Positions 1 to 7,498 of a stretch of 12,056 nt of DNA are shown here, in pieces; within the stretch, counting starts at the first letter, position 1; the number at the start of each line of letters is the position of its first letter. The notes under the pieces were generated by a model. That model saw only the letters and a list, made by a program, of their open reading frames with translations. It searched no databases and was not told the DNA's origin. The position numbers and the translations under genes are program-made. This DNA comes from JBBRHH01 sp038222915 (GTDB lineage: Bacteria; Planctomycetota; Phycisphaerae; Tepidisphaerales; Tepidisphaeraceae), in contig JBBRHH010000137.1 of the NCBI GenBank assembly GCA_038222915.1, positions 1-12,056 of the forward strand, given 5' to 3'.

Positions 1-1423
1 GGACGACGTAATCGCCGTTGATGATGTTAGTAAAATTGGGCTGAAAGAAATTCGCCCCAGTATCAGAGACGCCCGTTCCGGCCGTATCCGAATATTGAAG
101 TGCCCGAAGCGGATTCGTTGTGCCAGTACCCACATAGTCCGGAATGCTAAGCGTTCCGACCGCCATGCGCGACGCCTGCAGCGTCGAACGAAGATTTCCG
201 CCGGTTGCCTTATTCGAAAACCGCAGTGCAGTGCCGACGCTGTTTCCGGACGTGCTGCTCCCACCGTCGTTCTCGCCGACCGCGTACGACACATCAATTC
301 CCGTGCTCAGCGCTGCTACGTTTCGAGTGCCCGAATTCACGTCGCGCGTCGTCATGCTGAAATCAGCGCCATTCGCCAATCGTCCAGCCGCTTGAATGAA
401 CTGCGCATCACTCTGGTCCACCTTCGTCAGACCAGTGCCAGGATTGGCCACGAACGCGGTGCCGGTCACGCACAGTTCTGTGCTCGTCAAATTGCTTGCG
501 ACCCCGCCCGTCCGACCCGCCTGATTGATCGTCGAACTCTCATCCTGAAGCTGCTGGCGTGCTCCGACAACGCCCACCCCGGACACGGGAGAACTGCCCG
601 ATGTCGACGCAAGCAGTCCATTGCCCTTGCCGTACTGCGCCGAATTTGGCGTCGCAAAGAGTCCCGACGCATCCGTTGCCACCGCTCCCTTGGAGAAACC
701 CTGTTTCGCCACAACATCCGAAAACGCCAATTGAACCGCGCTCTGCACATCCGCGGCCGGTCCCGTTCTCTGGTTGCTCGCGTTAAATCCGGTATTCGAA
801 ATATTCCACCCATTCAGCCCACTGCTCACCGTCCCATCGAATTTGTTACGGTTTACCCAGAGGGGATTGGCGATCGTCGGATTGCGCGTCGCCGTCAGAT
901 TGTTCTGCAGGTAGAGCGAATTCCCAACCTGGTCCGCAACCATCTCCACAATTCCTTCCACCGATCCCTGCTCGTGCCACTCAAACCGATATCCCTGCAC
1001 GGTCTGATTAAGCCCCGTCGTGACCGGCGCGGCCGCCGCGCTAATCGGCGCAAGATGCAGGCTCGTACCCCCATGCGACCAAAAGTCCAGCGCGTTTGCG
1101 GGCGCCAGCGCCGCCCCGTTCGTGTCAAAATTCGGATAAGTGATGCCGTTGATCACGATCTTGTTCGCCGCAGTCGGCGGCTGAATTGAATTGGTCCCGA
1201 AGTCATACTGCGGCGGCGTCAAGTCGGTCATCCCATCGCCCGCATTCCCTTGTGCTTCAATAAAATTCCGCAGTGCCGTCGAGCCGCTCGTAGAGATCGT
1301 CGTGAAGCTGCCCGTCGTGCCTGCCTGAACATTGGAACCGGCGGATACTACCGCCACCGCAGCGGCGACAGCGGCCAAACCGCTCTTCGCCTTACTTCGT
1401 AACATTTTCTTCGATGCCTTCAT
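1..1423 (-). CDS. Exported PstS-like (phosphate-type) substrate-binding protein, C-terminus beyond window
   Basis: An uninterrupted minus-strand frame of 474 codons begins at ATG 1423-1421 and runs off the left edge, so the C-terminus is missing. A GGAGGG Shine-Dalgarno (plus positions 1428-1433) sits four bases upstream and fixes the start. Residues 1-34 form a signal peptide: several Lys/Arg, an Ala/Val-rich core, then VQA followed by Gly35. The mature part carries motifs like those of PstS-type periplasmic binding proteins: SGSTAL at 46-51, LAFSDV at 232-237 and RDVNSGTRN at 360-368, which resemble the phosphate-binding loops of the family. At over 474 residues it is longer than ordinary PstS (about 300-350), so it carries inserts or a C-terminal extension. 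No pstCAB genes adjoin it, so an exported ligand-binding or surface role is as likely as ABC transport. That this is a real gene is close to certain. The PstS-like assignment is an inference from short motifs. Confidence 0.8.
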   Translation of the reverse strand, partial: MKASKKMLRSKAKSGLAAVAAAVAVVSAGSNVQAGTTGSFTTISTSGSTALRNFIEAQGNAGDGMTDLTPPQYDFGTNSIQPPTAANKIVINGITYPNFDTNGAALAPANALDFWSHGGTSLHLAPISAAAAPVTTGLNQTVQGYRFEWHEQGSVEGIVEMVADQVGNSLYLQNNLTATRNPTIANPLWVNRNKFDGTVSSGLNGWNISNTGFNASNQRTGPAADVQSAVQLAFSDVVAKQGFSKGAVATDASGLFATPNSAQYGKGNGLLASTSGSSPVSGVGVVGARQQLQDESSTINQAGRTGGVASNLTSTELCVTGTAFVANPGTGLTKVDQSDAQFIQAAGRLANGADFSMTTRDVNSGTRNVAALSTGIDVSYAVGENDGGSSTSGNSVGTALRFSNKATGGNLRSTLQASRMAVGTLSIPDYVGTGTTNPLRALQYSDTAGTGVSDTGANFFQPNFTNIINGDYVV

Positions 1424-1518
1424 CAGACCCTCCATGCCTGTGAAACAATCCTCGCGCACTCACAGGAACCAGGTGGTGATGGGTAAGGCTGATCCAGCCA
1501 ACATGACTGAATTCCTTT

Positions 1519-1556
1519 GCATCGCCGGCTTTCAGCCCGCCGCATCGATGCCGGCC
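1519..1556. repeat. GC-rich hairpin, probable dispersed intergenic repeat
   Basis: In the 155-bp gap between the two left-hand minus-strand genes lies a block with overlapping inverted repeats: GGCTTTCAGCC (1527-1537), GCCGGC at 1524-1529 and again at 1550-1555, and the palindrome GCATCGATGC (1542-1551). The phrase GGCTGAAAGCC on the minus strand resembles short intergenic repeats common in planctomycetes and other environmental bacteria. That comparison is from memory, not from a search. It lies just downstream of the pseudopilin stop codon. It could therefore also act as a transcription attenuator or mRNA-stabilising structure between the two genes. No T-run follows, so it is not a classical terminator. 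Confidence 0.4.
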
Positions 1557-1578
1557 TTCCCATGAGTTCAAACTTGAA

Positions 1579-2613
1579 TCACTGCAAATCGGAATTCGGT
1601 GTCAGCGAGAAAAACTTCTCGCCCCACTCAAACGGTGTTAACGTGTCGCGGACGCTCTTGCCTTCGACGTGACCATCGCAGTACAGAAAGTTCGATTTAC
1701 GAAGATCAAAACCGGTCGAATCCAGCTCCTTGTTGCCATGATTGCGCCCCACCCAATCGAGTCGTGAGCCAGATGCGCCACCGGCGGCAGGATCACCCGA
1801 CAGATCGCTCAGGACGCATTTGCGCCCCGTTGGGCGTCGTGTGTCGGGAGGAAGCAGGCTCATGTCCAACTGACCGGCGTTCCCCACAAAGCCGTGAACC
1901 GGGCGGTGGCTCTTGCAAACCTTGTCCGACCCTCCGCTTCCTGCATTCGATCGGGCATCGTCGGCAACAATGGTCCAGTCGTTGTTCCACTCCGTTGCCA
2001 GAATTGTTCCGGCCGAGTTCGACTTTCCAAGTTTCACAAAGTTGTAAACCCGCGTTGCGCCCTGGAAGCCCAGAAGAAACTTATTCCGCCCGCAAACCGC
2101 CTCGTTCAGCGTGTAAGCACAGCGCGGCGCTTGAAAATCAATCACATCATCCCCGTCATCGTTATGCTGCCCCGCATCCCGATTCTCCGCATACGTGTTC
2201 GTCGGCGGCAGTCCGCCGTTCTCCATCGACGGACACTGAAACATCTCCCATCCGAATGTGCTCTTGAACGGATTGATGTTCTCCGGCAATCCACCCTTGA
2301 ACAAAAAGGCAGACCAATGCAGGTAGCCGTTCTGCGCCTGATCGGGCGTCTGGCTCGCCGGCGTCCCGTTGTTGATCTTCATCCCAAAATAGATGTATGA
2401 AGCCGGATACGCCCCCGCGTTGTCGCCTGCATACAGAAGAATGCCCTGGCCGATGCTCCGCAAATTCGACATGCATTTGGCTTTGTTCGCGGCATTTCGC
2501 GCCGCCCCGAGCGCGGGCAGCAATAGGCTCATCAGAATTGCAATAATTCCAATCACCACCAACAGCTCCACCAGCGTAAATGCCCTGTTTCGTGCTCTCT
2601 TGCGTAACGACAT
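1579..2613 (-). CDS. Type II secretion/pilin-like protein with prepilin cleavage motif and H-X9-DG-type C-terminus
   Basis: This 344-residue protein has a class III (type IV prepilin) leader: basic residues 1-10, then RAFTLVELL, with cleavage expected between Ala11 and Phe12 and the conserved Glu16 at mature +5. A hydrophobic helix of about 20 residues follows. The C-terminal region has FLYCDGHVEG after an upstream His. This matches the planctomycete processing-associated H-X9-DG domain, although the His-to-DG spacing is about 20 residues instead of 9. Such proteins (DUF1559-like) occur in very large numbers in planctomycetes and are thought to be pseudopilin-like membrane or surface proteins of unknown specific role. 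The ATG at 2613-2611 is chosen because GGAAGGAG lies four bases upstream. A TTG 15 bases further upstream is in frame but would sit upstream of that Shine-Dalgarno. At least seven cysteines are scattered through the mature protein. It lies upstream of the PstS-like gene on the same strand and may be cotranscribed with it. Confidence 0.9.
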   Translation of the reverse strand: MSLRKRARNRAFTLVELLVVIGIIAILMSLLLPALGAARNAANKAKCMSNLRSIGQGILLYAGDNAGAYPASYIYFGMKINNGTPASQTPDQAQNGYLHWSAFLFKGGLPENINPFKSTFGWEMFQCPSMENGGLPPTNTYAENRDAGQHNDDGDDVIDFQAPRCAYTLNEAVCGRNKFLLGFQGATRVYNFVKLGKSNSAGTILATEWNNDWTIVADDARSNAGSGGSDKVCKSHRPVHGFVGNAGQLDMSLLPPDTRRPTGRKCVLSDLSGDPAAGGASGSRLDWVGRNHGNKELDSTGFDLRKSNFLYCDGHVEGKSVRDTLTPFEWGEKFFSLTPNSDLQ

Positions 2614-3001
2614 GATGCTCCTTCCCAAACGGACTTCCTACTGAACGCGTGATGTTTTATCGGGCCACTGTTAACCGGATTGGACGATCCTGTTTCCGCC
2701 GTGACGGAACTGAGTTAAGGTTGAGGCGAAGGGTCAAACTCAGCCGCAGTGCCCGTTGAACATCTCCCACTCATGCGGCGGGAATAATTGCGAGGGATTG
2801 TTAAGCGGTTTCCGGGAGGTCTGTTTCAGGTGGGTCGAATTAGCGTTAAGGTTCCACCGACATGTCGACACCATCGGCGCTTCAGTCGGGCGTTACCGAA
2901 ACTATCGTGAATTCTTAATCAGAGCCGCAGTTTCGCGCGGCATGTTCATCTCGCCCACATCTGTCAAGCAAAACGCGCAGTGACAATTACGAGATGACCC
3001 C
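2614..3001. promoter_or_regulatory. Divergent regulatory spacer with spaced GTTAA repeats
   Basis: This 388-bp gene-free stretch separates the minus-strand pseudopilin from the plus-strand response regulator and must hold at least their two promoters. GTTAA-type words recur in the same orientation at 2670 (GTTAACCGG), 2714 (GTTAAGGTT), 2755 (GTTGAACAT), 2800 (GTTAAGCGG) and 2845 (GTTAAGGTT). The steps are 44, 41, 45 and 45 bases, close to four DNA turns. The 2670-2722 and 2800-2853 segments also share CTGTTTC at nearly the same offset (2690 and 2821), which looks like an imperfect duplicated operator. OmpR/PhoB-type regulators bind direct repeats, and such a regulator is encoded immediately downstream, so autoregulation is plausible but unproven. 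I see no convincing -35/-10 pair and no small gene here. Confidence 0.35.
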
Positions 3002-3712
3002 ATGACCCAGCCATCCGGCAGTGCAGAGACCGTGCTGCTCATTGATGACGATCCGCAGAGCTGCATTGCCGTGCACGCGGAACTTTCCGCCGCCGGCTAC
3101 ATGGTTCTCACATTGCCCGGCAAAACAGTCAGCACCGATGCTGCTCGCGTCCTCAGCCCAAGCGTCGTTCTGCTGAACTCCACGCTCGATGGCGTTGACA
3201 GTCTGGAAATCTGCCGGTCGTTTCGAAGATCCGAGCACACGCGGCGTCTTCCCCTGATCATGCTCACAACGAAAGCCTCTGAGTCTGAAGCCGTTCGCAG
3301 TCTCGAAGCCGGCGCAGACGATCATGTCGTAAAGCCGGTGCATGCGCGAGAACTCGTCGCCCGAATTCGCGCCCTCCTGCGAAGGGTCGGCCGCATCCCG
3401 ATTCTTCAGACCACGTTGACGGTCGGCGACCTGGTGATCGATTCTCAATCGCGCATCGCACGCTGCGGCGAAAATCTGCTCAACCTCACCCGAACGGAAT
3501 TCCGCGTTCTGGAACTGCTCGCCTCTCGACAGGGTTCGGTCGTCAGCCGCACCGAATTAACCGCCGTGCTCGCCACCAGCGCCCATGAAGCCGACCGCGC
3601 CGTCAACAGTTGCATCAGCGCGCTGCGATTGAAACTCTCCGGGGAGAAGCATTCGATCCAAACGGTCCGCGGTTTCGGCTACCGCCTGGCCAAATTAGTC
3701 CACATCGCCTGA
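3002..3712 (+). CDS. Orphan OmpR/PhoB-family response regulator with Asn in place of the phosphoacceptor Asp
   Basis: The 236-residue protein has an N-terminal receiver domain (about 10-125) and a C-terminal winged-helix DNA-binding domain (about 138-232). The winged helix shows the family hallmarks LTRTEFRVLELL and VRGFGYRLA. In the receiver, the acidic cluster LLIDDDP (12-18), the Thr at 89/90 and the conserved Lys-Pro (111-112) are present. The residue aligned to the phosphorylated Asp is Asn59 (AAC, 3176-3178), in VVLLNSTLDGVDS where VLLDxxLPxxDG is expected. The usual switch Tyr/Phe before the Lys is also missing (DDHVVKP). It therefore probably works without classical phosphorylation, as other atypical OmpR-family receivers do. 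No histidine kinase gene adjoins it. The start ATG at 3002 has only a weak upstream purine stretch; an ATG eight bases earlier meets a stop at once. It ends 25 bp from the convergent deacetylase gene. Confidence 0.93.
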   Translation: MTQPSGSAETVLLIDDDPQSCIAVHAELSAAGYMVLTLPGKTVSTDAARVLSPSVVLLNSTLDGVDSLEICRSFRRSEHTRRLPLIMLTTKASESEAVRSLEAGADDHVVKPVHARELVARIRALLRRVGRIPILQTTLTVGDLVIDSQSRIARCGENLLNLTRTEFRVLELLASRQGSVVSRTELTAVLATSAHEADRAVNSCISALRLKLSGEKHSIQTVRGFGYRLAKLVHIA

Positions 3713-3737
3713 ACGACTCGCCCATCCGCATCCGCCA

Positions 3738-4706
3738 TCAACTCTGCGGCGCTCCAGCCACCGCAGCCTCGCACAATACACTGCGAAACGCTGACATATC
3801 GTTCCTCTGGTTCCGGGTCACCCGCGCCGGATTCATGTCGACGCGGCGAAGTGTAGTCTTCTGCGCGCCGGATCGATTGATCCCACGTCGTACCGTGCAC
3901 GCGTAGCTGTAACCTGCTCGATCCACCGCCGCGAGCACCCGTTCATCGTAGTCGCCATTCGGATAACAGAATCCGCAAACATCCCCGCCGATCCATTCCC
4001 GAAGCTGCTCCCTCGAATCGGCGATTTCTTCATTCAATTCTTCCAGCCCGAGTTGCGGCAGCAGCGGATGCGACACCGAATGCGCGCCGATCTCATGCCC
4101 GCGCCGATGAAGGTCCACAACCTCCGCAACACCCATCGTTCGATACATCTTGCGGTCGCCCGCGGTAATGTCGGTGTCACGAACGCGCTCCATGATTTGT
4201 GCCCGAATATCAGGCGACAATTTCTTTAACGCCGCCATATACGCGTCAAAGTCCCCCGCAGGCGTCCCAAGTTCCATCGCAATGCCCGCCGCCTCGCGCA
4301 CCCACAACACTGCAGCTCTATCAAACCAATACAACCGATCGGTGCCACTGACCCCGCTGGCGATGAAAAATGTGCCACGTACGCCATACTCCTCCAGTGT
4401 CGGAGCAACGATCGAATAATTGTCGTCATACCCGTCATCAAATGTCAGGCAAACGTGAATGCCATTGTCCTCAGCAACTCCCTCAGAGGTCGACAAGAAC
4501 CCCATCGCTTCTCGCACCGGCCGCACATCGCAATGTGCCGCCAGCCATTTCACCTGCTCACGAAAAGCCGATTGCGGCATCGCCAGCGACCGATGTAGAC
4601 AAGACGGGCACCGTTCATCAGGCAGAACCCGATGATACATAAGGATCGCAACCGACCCGCGCAACAGATCCTGCTGCCGATCAAGATGTCCGTCACTTGA
4701 TTCCAC
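3738..4706 (-). CDS. Polysaccharide deacetylase (NodB/CE4 family)
   Basis: The 322-residue protein has a NodB homology domain. The opening strand is VAILMYHRV (19-27). TFDDG at 88-92 supplies the catalytic Asp90 and metal ligand Asp91, and HSVSHP (209-214) supplies the two metal-binding His209 and His213. FCYPNGDYD (246-254) is motif 3. Enzymes of this family remove acetyl groups from N-acetylglucosamine-type sugars in exopolysaccharides or cell-wall glycans. About 60-70 residues (120-190) between motifs 1 and 2 form an insert typical of larger exopolysaccharide-type members. No signal peptide or membrane helix is visible, so it is probably cytoplasmic or peripheral. The start is GTG 4706: an upstream in-frame ATG is cut off by a TGA, and the next internal ATG would remove the first core strand. 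It runs divergently from the cyclase gene. There is no sign that the two share a pathway. Confidence 0.93.
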   Translation of the reverse strand: MESSDGHLDRQQDLLRGSVAILMYHRVLPDERCPSCLHRSLAMPQSAFREQVKWLAAHCDVRPVREAMGFLSTSEGVAEDNGIHVCLTFDDGYDDNYSIVAPTLEEYGVRGTFFIASGVSGTDRLYWFDRAAVLWVREAAGIAMELGTPAGDFDAYMAALKKLSPDIRAQIMERVRDTDITAGDRKMYRTMGVAEVVDLHRRGHEIGAHSVSHPLLPQLGLEELNEEIADSREQLREWIGGDVCGFCYPNGDYDERVLAAVDRAGYSYACTVRRGINRSGAQKTTLRRVDMNPARVTRNQRNDMSAFRSVLCEAAVAGAPQS

Positions 4707-5041
4707 TTGTTCTCAAGCCCGACAAAGCCTTCGTTTCATGGGCAATTGATGCCGATTCTACCTTTAGCCCGATTCGAAGATAGCCTCTAATGACGAGGAG
4801 CAATCGCGTCGCCGCTCGCAATGCCTAAACGTTGGCCCATACAATGCTTGAGTAAATCGTTCCATCCGTGCTCTCACCGGGTAAGGTCGAATTTCCTGAA
4901 CTTGCTGGCCGCCGTGCGGCGTTGCCTGCCCACCCGGATTCGGCTAGATTCCATGCGCGGCCCCGCATCAGGCTGCCCGGTTTTCAAAGCACTTGGGTAA
5001 CTAAGCGAAAATGTATCCGGGCGTTTTCGGGATATGAAGCA
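4707..5041. other. Divergent spacer between deacetylase and cyclase genes
   Basis: This 335-bp stretch holds the start regions of two divergent genes. From 4868 it is open in the cyclase frame, but the codons there do not show the C-ending preference of the cyclase body, and the encoded residues resemble nothing in the cyclase family. I therefore treat it as mostly noncoding leader. TACAAT (4840-4845) could be a -10 element for the plus strand, and TAGAAT on the minus strand (4754-4759) one for the deacetylase. Neither has a recognisable -35 at the right distance. No RNA gene or strong terminator is seen. Confidence 0.35.
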
Positions 5042-6991
5042 GTGACCTTTTCAACATCCATCGGCAAATCACGATCGCGCCCCCCGCACGGCGAATCAGC
5101 CGCCAAGCCGACGCATACTGACAACACAAACACGAGCGGCTCATTGGAACGCGCCAAAGCCGCTTTGCTCGACTGCCAGAAGGTCGCCGGCTATTGGGTA
5201 GGGGAGTTGCAGGGCGACAGCATCCTCGAATCCGAATACATCCTCCTCAAATGGGTCTTGGAACAGGAAGATGATCCATCGCTCCCTCTGATCGCCAACT
5301 ACCTCCGCGATCTCCAGCGGCCCGACGGCGGTTGGGCCCTCTACCCCGGCGGCAAAAGCGATCTCTCCGGCACCGTCAAAGGCTACTTCGCCCTGAAGCT
5401 CATGGGCGACAGCATCGACGCCCCGCACATGCAGGCCGCGCGAAAAATCTGCCACGCCCTCGGCGGCGCAGAGCGATGCAACAGCTTCACCAATTTCTAC
5501 TTCGCTGCGCTCGGCCAGATCAGCTACGACGCCTGCCCAGCCATCCCTCCCGAAATCGTCTTCCTTCCCCGTTGGCTCTACTTCAATCTCTACGCCGTCT
5601 CCGCTTGGACGCGCACCATGATCCTCCCGCTGGCCATCGTCAGCACCCTTCGGCCAATCCGCCAACTCGCCCCCGCCGAAGGCATCGCCGAACTCTTCAC
5701 CGGCGGCGACGCCACCATCGGAAAAATTAAACGCCTCCCCGGTAGCTGGCGCGAGTTTTTCCTTCTCATCGACCTCGCCCTGAAGCAATATCACAAGGTC
5801 GCCGTCCGACACACCCGCGCCGAAGCCATCAAGGCCGCCGAAAAATGGCTCCTCGATCGCACCGAAGGCGCGGCCGGCCTCGGCGCAATCTTCCCGCCCA
5901 TGGTCTACATCCTGATCGTCCTGCGCGCCCTCGGCTACGCCGACGATCATCCCAAGGTCGTCGAAGCCCATCGCCATCTCCACGAACTCTTCATCCAGGA
6001 CGGCGACCGCATCCGCATCCAACCCTGTCATTCGCCCGTCTGGGACACCGGCCTCAGCCTCCACGCCCTCGCCGAGGCCGGCCTAAAACCCGACACAGAC
6101 GCCGCCAAACGCGCCACCGAATGGCTCCTGAAAAAAGAATGCCGCGTCGCCGCCGACTGGGTCAACAACTGTGGCGATGTCGAACCCTCCGGCTGGTACT
6201 TCGAGTTCGAAAACATCCACTACCCCGACGTCGACGACACCGCCATGGTCGTCATGGCCCTCAAGCGTTGCGGCGGCAAGGTCGCCGAATCCGCCATCCG
6301 ACGCGGCATCAACTGGCTCCTCGCCTTCCAAAATGAAGATGGCGGCTGGGCCGCCTTCGACCGCACCCGCGATCGCCCCATCCTCGAACATGTCCCCTTC
6401 GCCGACCACAACGCGATGCAGGACCCCAGTTGCCCCGACATCACCGGCCGCGTCCTTGAATGCCTCGGCCACAACGGCTTCACCATCCATCACCCCGCCG
6501 TCCGCCGCGCCATCGACTTCATCCAGCGCCGCCAGGAACAAGACGCCTGCTGGTTTGGCCGGTGGGGGGTCAATTACATCTACGGCACCTGGCAAGTCCT
6601 CACCGGCCTCCGTGCCGTCGGCGAAGACATGACTCACCTCTACATCCGCAACGCGATCGTCTGGCTCCGCCTCTGCCAGAAGCCCGACGGTAGCTGGGGT
6701 GAATCCTGCGACAGCTACGAAAACCCATCCCTCAAAGGCCAGGGCGAAAGCACCCCCTCCCAAACCGCCTGGGGCGCAATGGGCCTGATGGCCGCCCTCG
6801 GCGCCAACGATCCCGACGTCCACCGTGCCATGAACTGGCTGGTCGCCAATCAATCCCCCGACGGCGCATGGGAAGAGACCTGCTACACAGGCACCGGCTT
6901 CCCCCAGGTCTTCTACCTCAAGTACCACCTCTACCGCCTCTACTTCCCTCTAACCGCCCTCGCGCGTTATCAGCGGCTCACGCACAAATAA
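5042..6991 (+). CDS. shc: Squalene-hopene cyclase
   Basis: This class II triterpene cyclase converts squalene to hopene/hopanol, the first committed step of hopanoid synthesis; family members are monotopic membrane proteins. The catalytic acid motif DVDD is at 6227-6238 (residues 396-399 from this start). At least four QW-type repeats are visible: QRPDGGW, QNEDGGW, QKPDGSW and QSPDGAW. The family blocks ADHNAMQDPSCPDITGRVLE (around 6400-6460), FGRWGVNYIYGTW and the C-terminal TGFPQVFYLKYHLYRLYFPL are all present, so the enzyme looks complete and active. The start is uncertain. The frame is open from a GTG at 4868 (707 residues), but the extra N-terminus looks noncoding. GTG 5042, with GAAG a few bases upstream, gives 649 residues, within the usual 630-720. 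A TTG at 5144 just before the first helix is another option. No squalene synthase (hpnCDE) or other hpn gene adjoins it. Third positions are strongly C-biased, which creates long antisense shadow frames. Confidence 0.95.
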   Translation: MTFSTSIGKSRSRPPHGESAAKPTHTDNTNTSGSLERAKAALLDCQKVAGYWVGELQGDSILESEYILLKWVLEQEDDPSLPLIANYLRDLQRPDGGWALYPGGKSDLSGTVKGYFALKLMGDSIDAPHMQAARKICHALGGAERCNSFTNFYFAALGQISYDACPAIPPEIVFLPRWLYFNLYAVSAWTRTMILPLAIVSTLRPIRQLAPAEGIAELFTGGDATIGKIKRLPGSWREFFLLIDLALKQYHKVAVRHTRAEAIKAAEKWLLDRTEGAAGLGAIFPPMVYILIVLRALGYADDHPKVVEAHRHLHELFIQDGDRIRIQPCHSPVWDTGLSLHALAEAGLKPDTDAAKRATEWLLKKECRVAADWVNNCGDVEPSGWYFEFENIHYPDVDDTAMVVMALKRCGGKVAESAIRRGINWLLAFQNEDGGWAAFDRTRDRPILEHVPFADHNAMQDPSCPDITGRVLECLGHNGFTIHHPAVRRAIDFIQRRQEQDACWFGRWGVNYIYGTWQVLTGLRAVGEDMTHLYIRNAIVWLRLCQKPDGSWGESCDSYENPSLKGQGESTPSQTAWGAMGLMAALGANDPDVHRAMNWLVANQSPDGAWEETCYTGTGFPQVFYLKYHLYRLYFPLTALARYQRLTHK

Positions 6992-7079
6992 TCACTCACC
7001 CCACGACCGATAAGCACGCTTCCCATATTCCCCATCTCGTGTAATTTACGTTTGCGCTAATGCTGGCCGATGGCCTAAG

Positions 7080-7088
7080 TGGTATCAT
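7080..7088 (+). promoter_or_regulatory. Candidate extended -10 promoter of the ubiquitin-like operon
   Basis: In the 144-bp gap after the cyclase, TGGTATCAT matches an extended -10 element (TGn followed by TATCAT), about 48 bases before the ubiquitin-like gene start. A TGCTGG at 7061-7066 is a poor -35 at 16 bp spacing. No terminator hairpin separates this from the cyclase stop, so read-through from the cyclase cannot be excluded. Confidence 0.3.
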
Positions 7089-7135
7089 CCCTCGCGCCGC
7101 GCGAAAAAGCTTGGGATTTCCGGAGATAAATCGCT

Positions 7136-7495
7136 ATGGGTATGGTGACCGTACAGATATGGGACGCGACGGGTAACAAACGCCAGGACGTCGAGATGCC
7201 CGACGACGCGCCAATGAATCGCATTCTCGCTGTCCTCCTCGAGCGGATGAAATTCCCTCAATACGCCCCGGACGGACAGCCCCTCAGCTACAAATTCCAA
7301 CACAAGGCCTCAGGCAAACAACTCCTCGACACCCAGTCCCTCTCCGACGTAGGTGTCAAAGAAGGCGACGTCCTCCGCCTTCAACCCGAAATTACCGCCG
7401 GTAGCACATCTCTTGCCCCCTCACGCGGCATTCAAAGAGAGGGTTGGGGTGAGGTCCTCCGCGCGACCTCCCAAACAACGCGCCAAGCCCACTGA
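7136..7495 (+). CDS. YukD/EsaB-like ubiquitin-fold (Ubl) protein
   Basis: The protein has 119 residues. Residues 3-85 have the pattern of a YukD/EsaB-type beta-grasp domain: VTVQIWDATGNKRQDVEMP (strands 1-2), a helix around 26-39, the strand LSYKFQHKASGKQL, and the closing LSDVGVKEGDVLRLQPE. In the pathway suggested here it would be the modifier attached to targets. It lacks a C-terminal Gly-Gly, as many bacterial YukD-type domains do. If conjugated, it would need a different terminus or prior trimming, and Gly89 is the last glycine of the domain edge. Residues about 91-119 come largely from a repeat-like sequence and look like a later extension. GGAG (7122-7125) lies 10 bases before the ATG; an in-frame ATG at 7142 is an alternative. 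The E1 gene starts three bases after the stop codon, indicating one operon. YukD-like proteins also occur with type VII secretion, but no such component is in the window. Confidence 0.9.
   Translation: MGMVTVQIWDATGNKRQDVEMPDDAPMNRILAVLLERMKFPQYAPDGQPLSYKFQHKASGKQLLDTQSLSDVGVKEGDVLRLQPEITAGSTSLAPSRGIQREGWGEVLRATSQTTRQAH
7414..7456. repeat. Dispersed-repeat-like sequence inside the Ubl reading frame
   Basis: The segment contains CCTCAC (7419-7424) and GTGAGG (7449-7454) as inverted ends, with AGAGAGGGTTGGGGTGAGG on the right side. From memory this resembles a very common bacterial intergenic repeat built on GAGAGGGTTGGGGTGAGG. In another frame that repeat gives the recurrent peptide ERVGVR, which is seen here in the +1 frame. 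Here it lies within the last 30 codons of the Ubl gene, so it encodes most of its tail. No copy-number check was possible. Confidence 0.5.
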
Positions 7496-7498
7496 TCC

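Noticed and set aside
95..1189. Long plus-strand open frame of 364 codons
   Set aside because: It is Arg-rich with no recognisable domain and lies antisense to the exported PstS-like gene, which has a signal peptide, a Shine-Dalgarno and family motifs.
4868..5041. N-terminal extension of the cyclase from GTG 4868
   Set aside because: Codon use and residues differ from the cyclase body and no ribosome site is seen. It is kept only as an alternative start.
5141..6064. Minus-strand open frame of 307 codons inside the cyclase gene
   Set aside because: It is an antisense shadow of the strong third-position C bias of the cyclase. Its composition (Gly/Ala/Asp/Glu/Val) is typical of such shadows.
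6083..6928. Minus-strand open frame of 281 codons inside the cyclase gene
   Set aside because: It is the same codon-bias artefact, with no domain and no start region of its own.
7136..7495. Ubl as part of a type VII secretion system
   Set aside because: YukD/EsaB proteins accompany such systems, but no WXG100 protein, EssC-type ATPase or other type VII component is in the window, while E1 and JAB genes are adjacent.
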